Shown here in pieces: positions 24,589 to 36,600 of a DNA stretch of 64,000 nucleotides; within the stretch, counting starts at the first letter, position 1, and the number at the start of each line of letters is the position of its first letter. The DNA is taken from positions 6,308,158 to 6,372,157 of the forward strand of contig HG738140.1 in the NCBI GenBank assembly GCA_000499405.2, given 5' to 3'. Under the pieces are notes generated by a model. It searched no databases. It was not told the origin of the DNA and saw only the letters and a program-made list of their open reading frames with translations. Position numbers and translations under genes: made by a program. The stretch is from Onchocerca volvulus. Lineage: Eukaryota; Nematoda; Chromadorea; Rhabditida; Onchocercidae.

Positions 24589-27500
24589 TTAAAATGTGTG
24601 CACAACAATTTCGGAAACCCCAGCAGTAGCTGTCATTGCCCATTTCCACCAACCTACAGCCAAATGTGGTGTCTTCCGGCGTGACTCAATTAATGATTGG
24701 ATTTGAATAAGAGTATCGGAATATTGATGAGGTCCTGAAAAATAAGACTTCATCAAAATATGCGAGATTTTCGATATTGCAGCTTATAATTATTACGAAT
24801 TACAATTAACGAAAGTTCCGAAATGGAACGTACAACAGTAGTTAACTTTTAAAATTATTCGTTATATGCGTCACACACTGTATTGCTTTGCTAATTCAAG
24901 CAATAGAATACTACTGTGATGCCATGAAACCACAATAGGCAAACTTGACATGCACATTACAATGTAAAAAAATCCTCATCTTTATAGCAAAAAAAATTAA
25001 TTTTCGTTTTAAAAAATGCTACCTAAACATTATGAAATAAATTGGCAATAAAAAAAAATTTAATTTTCGAGTAAATAAGAAATTTTCGATTATGGAAATA
25101 ATTAATGAATTTTTGAACTTTCAATCTCAATTCATTTTTAAAAAAAATCAAACAATTAACCATGAGTGTAATGCGTAGCAACTGACATTTCCAAGACTGG
25201 TATTTCACTGATATTCAATGAACTGAAAGCGGTACCTCTCTATAAATAAAACTATTTAGCATTATTTCCCTTACGTATCTTTTCTAATAAAAATTTCTTA
25301 TCGATATAATTCCTACACTTAATAAATTTTTTCTTAGTTACGACCTTCTATTCTGAAAACCAATAAATGATTAACCAACAAGAACGAAATATTTGACGAA
25401 AAATTCAAGCCGTTTAAAATATATTGATTTCTACCTAATCTTTATTTTTTAAAATTAATTAACCAACTTAAAATTAATTAAACAATTGATTAAGACTAAT
25501 CTAAATTAACCAACCTTTTTTAGAACAATCCAGAAATTTCGTTCCTGTGGAATTTCAGCTCCAAAAGTAAGAAAAACGAAATAAGTATTACGTTTACTAA
25601 AAGTATCTGGGTGGAAATTTTTGAACGACCAACTATCAATTTCAAGATCGTCCAAGGGTGTCACGTGCAATGACATTTTATCAGCACCACCCGAAATTGT
25701 GAAATTTAGTCTCAGTTCAGATTTCGAAAGCAACTGTTTCTCGACATTGCTGACTTTGATAGGACTGGCTATTAGTGGCTGACCAGGCAATGGTATCCAG
25801 CGAGATTGCCTGCAAATAAAAAATTTAAAAGATTGTCATGGTAAAGAGATGAATGATTGAAGGAATATTTCGATACTTCAGTAGCAGTTGACAGCTCATC
25901 ACATATGCTGAATAGAGTGATCAAAATGACTGATTTTCATTTATTTGATGGTTGTATCGTCATTGATTTGAATCAGTACTTCCTCCATTCCATACACTTT
26001 TGTCATAACAAGCAGAAAATAAGTCAGTTGATAAAAATTCTGTCACATTTTTTGTTGGTAATATAATAAACAAAAGTAATCATTGAATTAATTTAATCGG
26101 TATCAGGCATACTCGTCATTCATTCTTTAAATCCAAATTACAGGTGATTTTGAAAAAAACATCGAATACCGTGGGGGAAACAATTGATGAACAGCTGTAT
26201 AATATGGAAGACGACAATATTCATCTTTAATATTACTGCAATTTGGTTCACTGTTTCCTAAAAATTATATTAAACTAATGACATCTATTTTATTTTTTGA
26301 AACGTAACATCAAAACATAATATCAAAAAAAAAAAAAGACGAAGAATCGATGAGAAGTACCGGTCAAAAAAGTATGTTCCGGTAAATCGGTGATCCCACG
26401 ATAATCTAATGTTTGTATAAATAATGCATGTTCTTGAACTGATATATTACTTTTGAAAGAATAAATTGATCGTTTGGTATCCTGGAAAAAGTTTCATAAT
26501 TTTTAATCATAGATTTCTAAATATTCAAAAGGACAAAGTTCTCATAATACTCGACATAATATTAACTGAATTCTCCATGCAAAGTTTGAAAATAATGAAA
26601 ACTTATACCAGTGCAACAATCCGTCTCACACGTGGGCTTTCTTCGGTGTATTTATAAGGCCAACCAAGACTTGTACAGAATAAGATTATGAAAAACAAGC
26701 TATATAACACTAAACCACATTTTACTGGATAATCCATGCGACGGCTAACATATATCAGATTATTCTGAAATAATAACAGATTAAAGTAATTATATTTTAA
26801 ATTTTATACCTATGGAAAACTTAGAAATCACAATTTTTTAGTTTATAATTATCAAAAAAAAAAAAAGAATAGGAAAATGCTGTTCAGATAAACTGAAATA
26901 TAGAATTCCGTAAATTCATGAAAATAGATACGTTCGAAAATGTGACCAGAAAAAAGCCTGTTTGACCAAAATGCACATACCGTAAAAAAAATAAAACATA
27001 ACGCAGCAGATAAACTCATCAGCATCATGAGAAGTTCGGGATTTACTGCTGCACCCATACGCCCTGTAAGAGGAACGACGAAGTCAAAAAGTAACATTGC
27101 TGAATAAGCATCGAATATCATTACAGGAACCGTACATAAAAGTTGTGCAAATAACAACCATTGTGGAGTGATTCCTGGAAAGAAAAATTATTTCTTTTTA
27201 TTTTTCGCAAGTTTAAGTAAATTTCTCTCAAAAGTATTTCGACTAAAATTTAATGCGGACATTACATGTTTAAATGTTTTAAATTAAACTCTACCCTATA
27301 TCTTGAAAATGAAAGAGAAAATTAAAATGAAAGTGATACAAATATCGATTTAAGATACCACTCCAACAAATTTCCGCGAAAAAAGTTTGGAATTCTTATA
27401 GACTTAATCCATCGCTCCACTTCTATAAAATTATCTTCCGATCTACTGTGCTGAGCAGATAATAATTATTAAGATTAAAAATTACTTGTTATAAATCGCA

Positions 27501-30500
27501 TTTTTCCCAGCAGCCAAAGTAATGGATCGCGAAATAATAAAAAGAAAGAATTAAAAAGCAAAAACGATGCAGCGGCAATTCCAGCAAATGTCGCAAGTGC
27601 CAATAATATTGAAAGTAGTAATAAAACACTATCAAAATGCACCATTTCTTGATTAGGTTTCTGAAAGTTTGTCATTTAATTTCGCTTAATATCAAAGAAG
27701 TTTTTACATTCAAAATTTTTCATCAAATGTTTCCATTCGATTTACTCGCTGTTTTGAAGCCGGTTGAATCTAGCATTGTCGTCAACATGTAATAATCTAA
27801 CACTGTTAACATGTAACATTGTTTTATCGACATTTCTGATATTTCCAATATAATTATTATGTTATGCTTCGACAACATTGCTCTTCTTCAATGAAGCGAT
27901 GATTAAGTTAGATTTTGAAAAAATATGAATAAGCAAACTGAGATATTGCATAAACAAGCCTATCTTTCTTTCTGCAGCCATATTTATCAGATAATTCATT
28001 AAAATTTCAATCATTTATCATGAAAATCCTTCTTCCTTAAGATAATTTTGTAACTGTTATAAAATACCCCATCTCATTTATATTATAATATCATTCAAAA
28101 CTATTTTTCAACTTAAACTTTAAAACATAGCTAATATGTAGAAAATCATTTTCATTATTTTTATTGCTTTTCATTATATTTCGTTCAGTGAACTGATGAA
28201 AGAAAGTACCTTATGTAGCTGAGCCAAGACTGAATGAGTAGCACAACCAGCGATAAGAAGAGGAAATATATAGAGAGGAAAAGCAAGTTCCGGAAGTGAA
28301 TACCAGCACATTATCATGTCGAGTTTGATAATAACTAAGACAACTAATGCACCTATCACTGAAAATGGTGTTTTACTTACATCATTCCTGTATAGGAAAC
28401 CTCTATAAATGTATATTTTCTTCCTTCCTGATACATAAACGTCCTAATACTTCCTGATACATGAACGTTTCTTTTTGCTCATGCATACAAGTAATGTTAA
28501 AGATCAGCTTCAATAAGCAATATATTAAGTGAAGTAAGGTAAGAGCATAAAAAAATGAGAAATGAATATAATATAAAGATCAAATGAGAATATGTGTGCA
28601 TATAATGCATTTATAAAGTAAAACTTCGACACAAAATAGCCTAAATAAAAATAAGTACATATAAAATCACTTACCAAACATGATAACTAACGCAATAATG
28701 TGGTCAAAAATTGCTTTGAACAAATCCATCAAATTATAAAACTTTTTTCCGATACGAAAAGCAATGATTATCAAAACTATCAATGCAGTTGCATAATTGA
28801 GAACTTGTCCAACAGTTACTGAATAAAAAACCGTAAAGATGCCAGCAACATCATAAAATACCCAACGGTTAGCTTGTCGAAAATCACCTGGTCGATCTAG
28901 ATACGGAGATTTGACCAAAGCCTTAATGAAGGGACAGATAAATCTTACGAACTGCCAGATTTTTAATCGAAACGACAATCGAAGAATGGTGATTATAAAG
29001 GATACAGTAATAATAATTATTTTTTGTCTGCGGATTAAAAATATTAAAAAATTACCTTAATAACGGCCAGTACATTCTCGCCAGCTCGTTGAATACATCC
29101 TGAAGTGATGTATTTCGGAATATCAAACTCCGTGTGATAAACCCATCCATTCCGAAAATAAGCAATATCAAGGCCTGAAATGTTGCGAATTTATTAAAAA
29201 TTATTTGATTTTTTTCCATCAAAAACAAGAATCAATCTTACCTGGAATACGACCATAATCTCGGAAAACCCGAAAATCTGTATCAGATGGGATAATGCCA
29301 GCTTGGAATATTTCCTGTGCTAAGACACTGCAGTGAGGATGAGGTGCATTTTCTAGGTAAGTTTGCAGAAGCCAAGAATTTCCAGGTCCAGCCTAAAAAG
29401 AAATCTATTTAAAAAATGAAGAAATAACTGGAAAGAGTTTTCATTTAGAGCTTAAGTAAGGTAATAAACAAATGAATAATGACTTGAAATAATATTTCGC
29501 GGCCACCAGCACCAGAACCCTCCAAGTTTACAAATGCTCGAATGGAATGCCGCCATGGATGTTGGGTAATGAAACCATGTGACGCTTGCAAAAAATCCTC
29601 CTCAGCTGAAATCAAAATCTTTTTTTTTTTCTTTTAAAGCAAATGACCAGAAAAAAAAAAAATTGAGTGCTGACTATCAGTATTATACAGAAACCATATG
29701 CATCAAACGCCGATTAAAAATTCCCATCAGTGAAAGTTAGATGGTAGTCTAACATTAGCAAATAAATTTTTATGAATGATTCAACAATTAAAATCAATAC
29801 CACATCTAGGAGGATTTGTAAATTGCTACACACTCAGACATAATACGATTATGTCTCAGTGTGTAGCAATTCACGTTGCTGGAGGCTTCTTCATATAAAA
29901 TTACCAACTATTCTTATGTTTCGTTAAGACATGAAATATGCAAACTGTTAATATGTATAATGATACCGATGAACAATCATATCTCTCACCTCCATTGAAA
30001 AGAAAAACTATATCATTTTGGAGAGACTCCTTTGAATGAGATAAGATATCCATAATCTCCATCATAACTGCGCAGCTTACCTAAAATTAATTTGTAGAAC
30101 AATTATAAACAAAACTTCGTTTTTCGGGAAAAGAAATTTTCACGAAATATACATGTTATAATTGAAATTGAGAAGACAGAAGAAAAATTTTTTTTACTAA
30201 CATAGTAAGGATAACTAGTTGACATCAAAGCTTATCGTCGAATGTCAAGCGATAAATCAACAGAAGAATTACAAGCAAAGTAGTATATGTTCAAATTTTT
30301 CAAAGTTTTAGTGATAATAGTTCTTTTAAACTTACAGCATCATCGGTAGCACCAGATGCACACGGAAACGTATCAAAATGACAGTTTAATAAAATGGAAT
30401 GTTTTGATGGTGTCTTTGGACCAATTCGTGCTATAATAATAAACAAAAAAGTATGGAAGATGGAGAATAATCTATTCTAAATCACTCGATGAAATAAACG

Positions 30501-31592
30501 AAAAACAATGACCCACCAATAATATTAGTTATTTTGTGATAACATAAAGTGAATTTCGATAAAAATCCGAGATCAAAGCATCCAGATGGACGTTGGACAT
30601 CAATCTCCAAACGGTTTACTTCTCGAGCATCAACTTCTGCTTTTGCATTTTTTAACCTATCATTTATAAGTTTGAATGCGTGAACCTGAAATACTTACAC
30701 ATTTTCATTCTTCTTTGAAATTTTATTCTGAAGATAATGTTCATGATTGTCAATTTCCTTAGCTTTCTTAATTGCTCCTGCTTCCATCTTTTTTTTTTTT
30801 TTTTTAAATTGAAAAAAACTTACTTCACAATTTTCCGAACCACTGGGACGTGGCCCGAGACTGGTAAGTGAATTTAACAACAAACGTGCTCTTTCTTCCG
30901 AGAATTCATCAAATTGCCCTGCCGGTTTTACTTTAGGCATTCGATTATCCTGATAAACGACAAATCCATAGATAACGCTAATAACTATTAGAATCAGCAA
31001 CCAATGTCGAAAACCCAGATACTGCGACTTCTACAATTATGAATTCTGCTTTTCTTTTAAAGTACTATATGGTTATTCCGAGAATACGCAAATAAAAAGA
31101 AAAAAGAATCTCAAAAAAGTTATTCAGTTAAATAATTTCTCGAAACAGAGTTTTCAAAAGAAAGCATTTTTAGCTCCTCGGAAAACCGTCTGATTGCAGT
31201 ATAGTAAACTAAAATCAGATAAATATGTTATAATGATACAATAAAATAAAAATTTCAAGTTTAATACAACAATAGCTAGTATTCTCTCAATTAATTCTAA
31301 TTCAGAATTCATGCATGTTAAATGATTGCATTCCGCGTCCTTATGTTTGATATTTCTATGTAAAACAATTGCGAAGATTCAACTGATTGGTATGATATAT
31401 GATAGTTTTGACAGTTACATGAAAATGACCAGAAAAGAACCGTATGAAATGAAGAGAGAAAAAAACCTTATCAATCAAATCGACTTTAAAATCTTTTATC
31501 ATATTCCTTTCAGTCGTATTTCTAGCATCATTTACATCTCGTGATACATTCCGCTGGCGTAATTCCATTCCTTTCTGCAAGCGCAATTCCAT
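24589..31592 (-). CDS. ERMP1: ERMP1-like endoplasmic reticulum M28 metallopeptidase
   Basis: Eighteen exons (5' to 3'): 31467-31592, 30824-31030, 30517-30685, 30336-30430, 29990-30080, 29484-29605, 29242-29392, 29056-29174, 28675-28921, 28210-28358, 27486-27660, 26981-27174, 26609-26764, 26361-26481, 26170-26257, 25515-25809, 25161-25239, 24589-24734. Every junction keeps phase; 909 residues, against about 900 for human ERMP1. A cytosolic N-terminus is followed by one helix (about 53-68). The lumenal M28 zinc peptidase domain shows the ligand motifs NCHFD (His 185) and GATDDA (Asp 197/198), the catalytic EE (231-232) after FLFNG, SDTD (306-309) and VYHTEFD (His 334). Exons 9-13 encode a run of membrane helices and exons 14-18 the C-terminal lumenal region. 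ERMP1 proteins act in ER proteostasis; the substrate is not known from sequence. All zinc-site residues seem intact. The N-terminal exon contains a 24-bp tandem duplication ([14 protein letters not shown]). Confidence 0.94.
29821..29871. repeat. 51-nt near-perfect hairpin in ERMP1 intron
   Basis: Arms 29821-29844 and 29848-29871 (24 nt, starting AATTGCTACACACT and ending AGTGTGTAGCAATT) are complementary with one mismatch around a 3-nt loop. It lies in the intron between exons 5 and 6. Confidence 0.9.
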
Positions 31593-31603
31593 TCTTTCCT
31601 GCC

Positions 31604-31608
31604 TCTAT
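31604..31608 (-). promoter_or_regulatory. Putative spliced-leader acceptor of ERMP1-like gene
   Basis: AATTATAG on the minus strand, 11 nt upstream of the ATG at 31592, with no in-frame upstream exon recognised. Confidence 0.4.
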
Positions 31609-32230
31609 AATTCGATTTTTTAATTGAATTAGTAATTGCAATTGAATCCCATAAGAACGGAGCAGGAAAACCCGCAATAATGATTATAAAATCTACAAAT
31701 ACTAAATTCATATTTTGCAACATAGGATAAGGTAAATAAGGTAAACTATAATAAAATAGTTAATTGCAATGAACTGTAATCAAGTTAATTGCAGCAAAAT
31801 ATGCAGAAATACTATAACAGAAACCATCATGAATGTGTTAAAACAACTTGTAATAAAACATGTCGTAAAAGGAAATACTATGAAGTGCGGTAAATAATAC
31901 TAAAATAGTAGTATACAATCGAAGTGAATTAAGAGATACAAGAGGTACTAATTCAGTGTTAAGTTTGACAAAAAAAATATCGTAAGTTTTGATGAAAAGT
32001 AAATGAGAATTACTGCATCACATATAACCGTAATATTGCGGATCGTGATGCTGTACATTGATAATACAAAGTATAATAATAATAAAAGAAAAGAAAAAGT
32101 TACTGCAAAGAAATTTAGTATAGACGGAGAATAAGACAAAAAGAAAAAAAAAAAAGAAAATCTACGTTCACCAACGTTTCGACATTACCTAAAACTACTA
32201 GAATGAAAATGATGAGATTCATGAAATTAT

Positions 32231-32340
32231 TGATCTGACCGATTACGCGCAATACAGGTTGAAATTTCCTTTACAGATCTAGTTATTTATCTGATCGATT
32301 TTGCGTAATGTAGGTTAGAAATTCTCCTATACATTCAATT
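32231..32340. repeat. Diverged 56-bp tandem duplication
   Basis: TGATCTGACCGATT ... GCAATACAGGTTGAAATT at 32231 is followed 56 bp later by TTATCTGATCGATT ... GTAATGTAGGTTAGAAATT. The copies are clearly related but mutated. Confidence 0.7.
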
Positions 32341-32626
32341 TTTGATTTGAATCGAAAGGCAAAATGTAGATCAAAATAAAATCTTTTCGGAAGATAAAAA
32401 TCGAAATATATCAGTAATCGCAGAGCGTCACTAATCAAAGAAACTTGAAATCGTAGCACTCAAAATACTGAAAGGGAGAAAAAAGAAACTTCAGAGTCAT
32501 TGCGTTTTTTAACGTCTCTAAAATAGGCCGCAGTATTTCTCAGCATGCCGCCAGATGTGTTTTTCAAAATTTCAAATTGATGAAGTAGTTGAGTTCAGAT
32601 GGAGAGTTTTCGACATGATGGTTGTG

Positions 32627-32687
32627 TTGCATGACGGTACCTCAATTATAGTTTTACGTAAGGATTTATGGGGATACCGTCATGCAA
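32627..32687. repeat. 13-bp perfect inverted repeat, 35-nt spacer
   Basis: TTGCATGACGGTA (32627-32639) and TACCGTCATGCAA (32675-32687) are exact reverse complements in the divergent promoter region. Confidence 0.9.
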
Positions 32688-33627
32688 ATCAAATTAAATT
32701 ATCACTTTGAAATTTTACTGAGTCCAAGGAGAAGGGAATTTGATAATTATATTAGCAGTGATAGCAGCTATGATACAATATCAAAAGACTTCTATGGATG
32801 CAGTAGCCGAGCAATCGTGATTGATAATCTTGCCAAGATTTAAACATTAAATTACTGCACAAGCTGGAACTCTTTCTCGGCTTTGATTCAGAATTTTAAC
32901 ATTTTAATCAAGTTTATACCCGCTACATCGTTTAAACGGTACATTGATCTCCAATAAACCGAATCAGTTAATTGTTTATTAATATTTCACTGGTTAATAT
33001 TGCAACAGTTTTTATCAACATGAAGATTTTGATAAGGAACTGTTTTTGAATAGTGCTAAATACTGACTTTCGATCTTGATAAGAATGATCCATCTGGCTT
33101 GGTTCGGGCATATGTTCAAGGAAAACTAATAAGTTTTCGATATTCATTTTCCAATATCTTTTTGATATAATTGAATTCTGTTCTGATTTAAAGATGAATA
33201 AAAAGAAAATGAAACTTGCAGATTCATCTTTATGCAATCCCATTCCTCTATGCCTTTATTTCCATGCTTAATGTAACAATTTCGGAAGATCAGTTATCAT
33301 TTCATTATTGTTTTTTTTTTTTTTTCAAATTAATTTTCTAGTTTTTGGCTGATTAGATTGGTTAATTGTTGGTTGTAATTGTTGCATGGATATTTTGATT
33401 TAACAATTCAGTTATTTCAGAAAGAAAAAAAATTGTAATAATCGGTCTATAGAAATTTCGTTTAATATTAGGGATTCATGCTTATTTTAATTCATTGTTG
33501 CGATCCTTTGCTGATTTAATTGGTTTAGTTTCTGTTTTATCTCATTTGTGATGAGTCCTAATTGATATGGAAAACTAACAAAAAAAAAAAAAAAAGAAAT
33601 TTGCACGGACTTTTGGAACCTTTTTTT

Positions 33628-33634
33628 TTTTAGA
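33628..33634 (+). promoter_or_regulatory. Putative spliced-leader acceptor of haspin gene
   Basis: A T tract ending in TTTTAG (AG at 33632-33633) lies 8 nt before the ATG at 33642. The strong polypyrimidine tract, with no upstream exon visible, fits SL trans-splicing. Confidence 0.6.
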
Positions 33635-33641
33635 TAACAAA

Positions 33642-36600
33642 ATGGTTAGAAGGCGTTTTGTGTCTAAAGGCAATGCAACATTTGTTGATGGTTTAGATAA
33701 AACTGTCTTGAAAGAAGTAAGTATTTACCAATAGCTTGGTTTCGGTTATTCATTTAATTGAGGATTAAACAAACTAAACTAGTGTTTAAACAAAAATAGG
33801 AAGGTGAAAAGTAACTGATGTGTTTTATTTATATCATTTGGTAATCACTGATTGATTGGTAATTGATGTATAATGGGAAAATATTATAGTATCTTTATTA
33901 ATTTAAAATTTTCAAACCTTTATTATTTTATAGAATAATTTGTAATATCGAATGTAAATGAAATAGATGAGATGCAAAATGTTTTACCTAATTCCTATTG
34001 ACTATTGACAGATAGTGAATCATAGATACTAAGGTATATTGCTAGAATAAGTCCGATTTCCCATCATTTAGTACTCATTTTCCAATATCATAAGCAGTAA
34101 AATTTTGCAGTTTGCTGGACAGGATTCGTTATTTCGGCGTACAGCTATGTTTGCCAATATATTAAATGACGTACTAAGTCAAAAACGGGACTCTTTGCAA
34201 TCTGACTTATGTAAAATGAAAAAAAAAGAAGGGAGACGTCGTGCTAAGCCCATTGATCGAACAAATATCACTACAGAAGAGCTCGAATATCAACGTTTAC
34301 TCACTGAAGTTTGTATTATAAGTATATAATTTCCAACCGGTGTTATGAAGACTAGTCGTCTGAAAAACCTTATAATGATGATCAAAGTAGTATCTTTTGC
34401 GACTATTTTCATTCTCAAAAAAGGGATTATAATATGATTTAATGTCAGAGATTTAACACAATATCCTTGCGATACTTTATTGTTGGCACATGATGAAGAT
34501 GGTCTAAGTGTGTATATCAATAAAGCTGAAAATATAATGTCATCAAAGAGATTTGATCGCTTGATGTTTTCAGTTCTATTCATAAAGTGGTCAAAAAAAG
34601 TATTGTGAATGATTAAAGGAATTTTTTTTCCTTTCTTTTTTCTTTTTTTTTTTTCAGATTAAAGAGGCTGAGGAATATGAACTTGTGGTTGAACGTGATA
34701 GTAATAGCAACTTATGCAGAGATGGTAAGTGATGTAGGATGTTTGCTCTTAGTTATTTGATCATCTGGATCAACATGATAGTTTTTTTTGGTCACATTTT
34801 TGAAAACATAGCTAAGGTTATACAACGAAAATTCCATGATGAAGTTTTTGTGATTAATGGTGCTATGGAATGATTGGTACTTTCTACTGAAAATTTTGGC
34901 ATTTATACTCTTCTCATATTGCTGACTAGTAAAGCTTCTTATTCCTCGAAATTCTTTATTAGCCTTTAATATTTCAGAAGTATTTTATTTTAATTAATCG
35001 ATTAAATGAAATCTTTATTCTTTAAATATCGTATTCTCTAAATAATAAATATTTATTTTCTAAATACTGGAAATAAGGCTAGATTTTATAAATTCATGGG
35101 ATAAGAAAAAATTTGCATTTATTCATGTTTACAAAATTCTGTGATATTAATAATTATTTACTTATATTTAATCGCATATTGTTTTTATTATCGTTGTTGT
35201 TACTACTTTTTATGATATTTTCGTCGTATACTGAAGCGAAGATATTAAAAATATCCACTTAGCTAAGCCGGATTTATTGTTAGGATAGGGCTGATATTGG
35301 AGCATTTTTATGAAATAAGTACCAGCACATATTTTTGGGAAACACAATGTGTTTTCATTTTTTCTTATCGAAACAGAATTCAATTTTTAGTAGGAAATTT
35401 TTCTATAAATAGTAAAGATTTTAAATAATTTGCTAGTTAACAATGAAAAATAGAAAAGGTGATTTTTTTTAGCTTATCTCATTCTAGGATTGTCGAAAAT
35501 GACCATATCGCAGGTACAATCTGAGACAAGCAAATTCTTCAGCAGTTTTTTGCAAGCTTCAAGTAAAATAGCAGGTTCTTAGTGTTTTCATGATTTTAAT
35601 AATAATTTTTTTTTTAATTGATAATTTCGCTTTCAACTTATTTTACGTAAGTTGAGTTACATTAATTGTCTTCTGTTATTGGTTTAAGACTTGGAGTTCT
35701 TTAATTTTTGTGCTTCAAGGTTTCACCTACAGATGAACTTCAAAATGAAATAAGTAATAAATAATGAGAAAGGAGTGGAAAAGAGTAATTGAACTGGTGA
35801 AAAATTTTAGAATAAACGAAACTTCTTAATAAAATTCACTAAATGTTATTATCAGTGTCCTTTCCTAGCCAACTGTTTCATTTGGCAATCTTTTGAAAAC
35901 TCGAAATTATTTACAGGATGTGAAAAAGCTCATAGTAAAGAGGAACAAGAAAATGAGGTGGCCAAAGCGAACTTCGACAAATCGAGGCATTCTACTGATT
36001 TATCACTAGAGAAAAGTAGAAACGTAAATCAGCTTGATATTGCAGGATCACCTTTGATCTTCATTGTTCATCCATCCGAACCGACGACATCAACACCTCT
36101 TCAAGTAAATTTTCTAATTCATTCAGAGGGAATTAATTTTATAAATTCGATTATTGCAATCTGTAAGTTATTTAGGCCTCTCGATCTACATGCACATCGC
36201 GTCTTCATCAAGATATGTTTAAATTTGACGATGATGCACAGTTGAGTCCAATAATTCTTAATAAAAAGGATGTTGTTTGTGATATTAATGAAAAGGCAGC
36301 ATCAACAATCTGTTCACGGTAAGTCGGTTTCTTCATGCTTCCATAAAATTTTCTTATTATTATTAGAGGTCTGTCAAAATTTAGTTCTGATGGGAATGAA
36401 GAAGTGAAAAGAAAATCAAGTATAGAAACGATTGATTGCAAGCGGTCTGCTAGTGAAGCAATGATTTTGACAACGCTTCAGAAGTCATCTCCTCAGCTTA
36501 CAATTCTTAACTCGCCTGGTCATTGGGGATTTCAAAATGAAGTAAGTTGCTACTTTTATAAGAAAAAAATTTCCATTTATTTAGGTAATTTATTACGTAA

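Larger units (their letters stand above)
31593..33641. promoter_or_regulatory. Shared upstream region of divergent ERMP1-like and haspin genes
   Basis: About 2 kb between two start codons pointing apart; no ORF of interest. It must contain both promoters. Putative SL acceptors lie at each end: TTATAG ending at 31605 (minus) and TTTTAG ending at 33633 (plus). It holds a 56-bp diverged tandem repeat (32231-32340) and a 13-bp inverted repeat (32627-32687). Confidence 0.55.
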
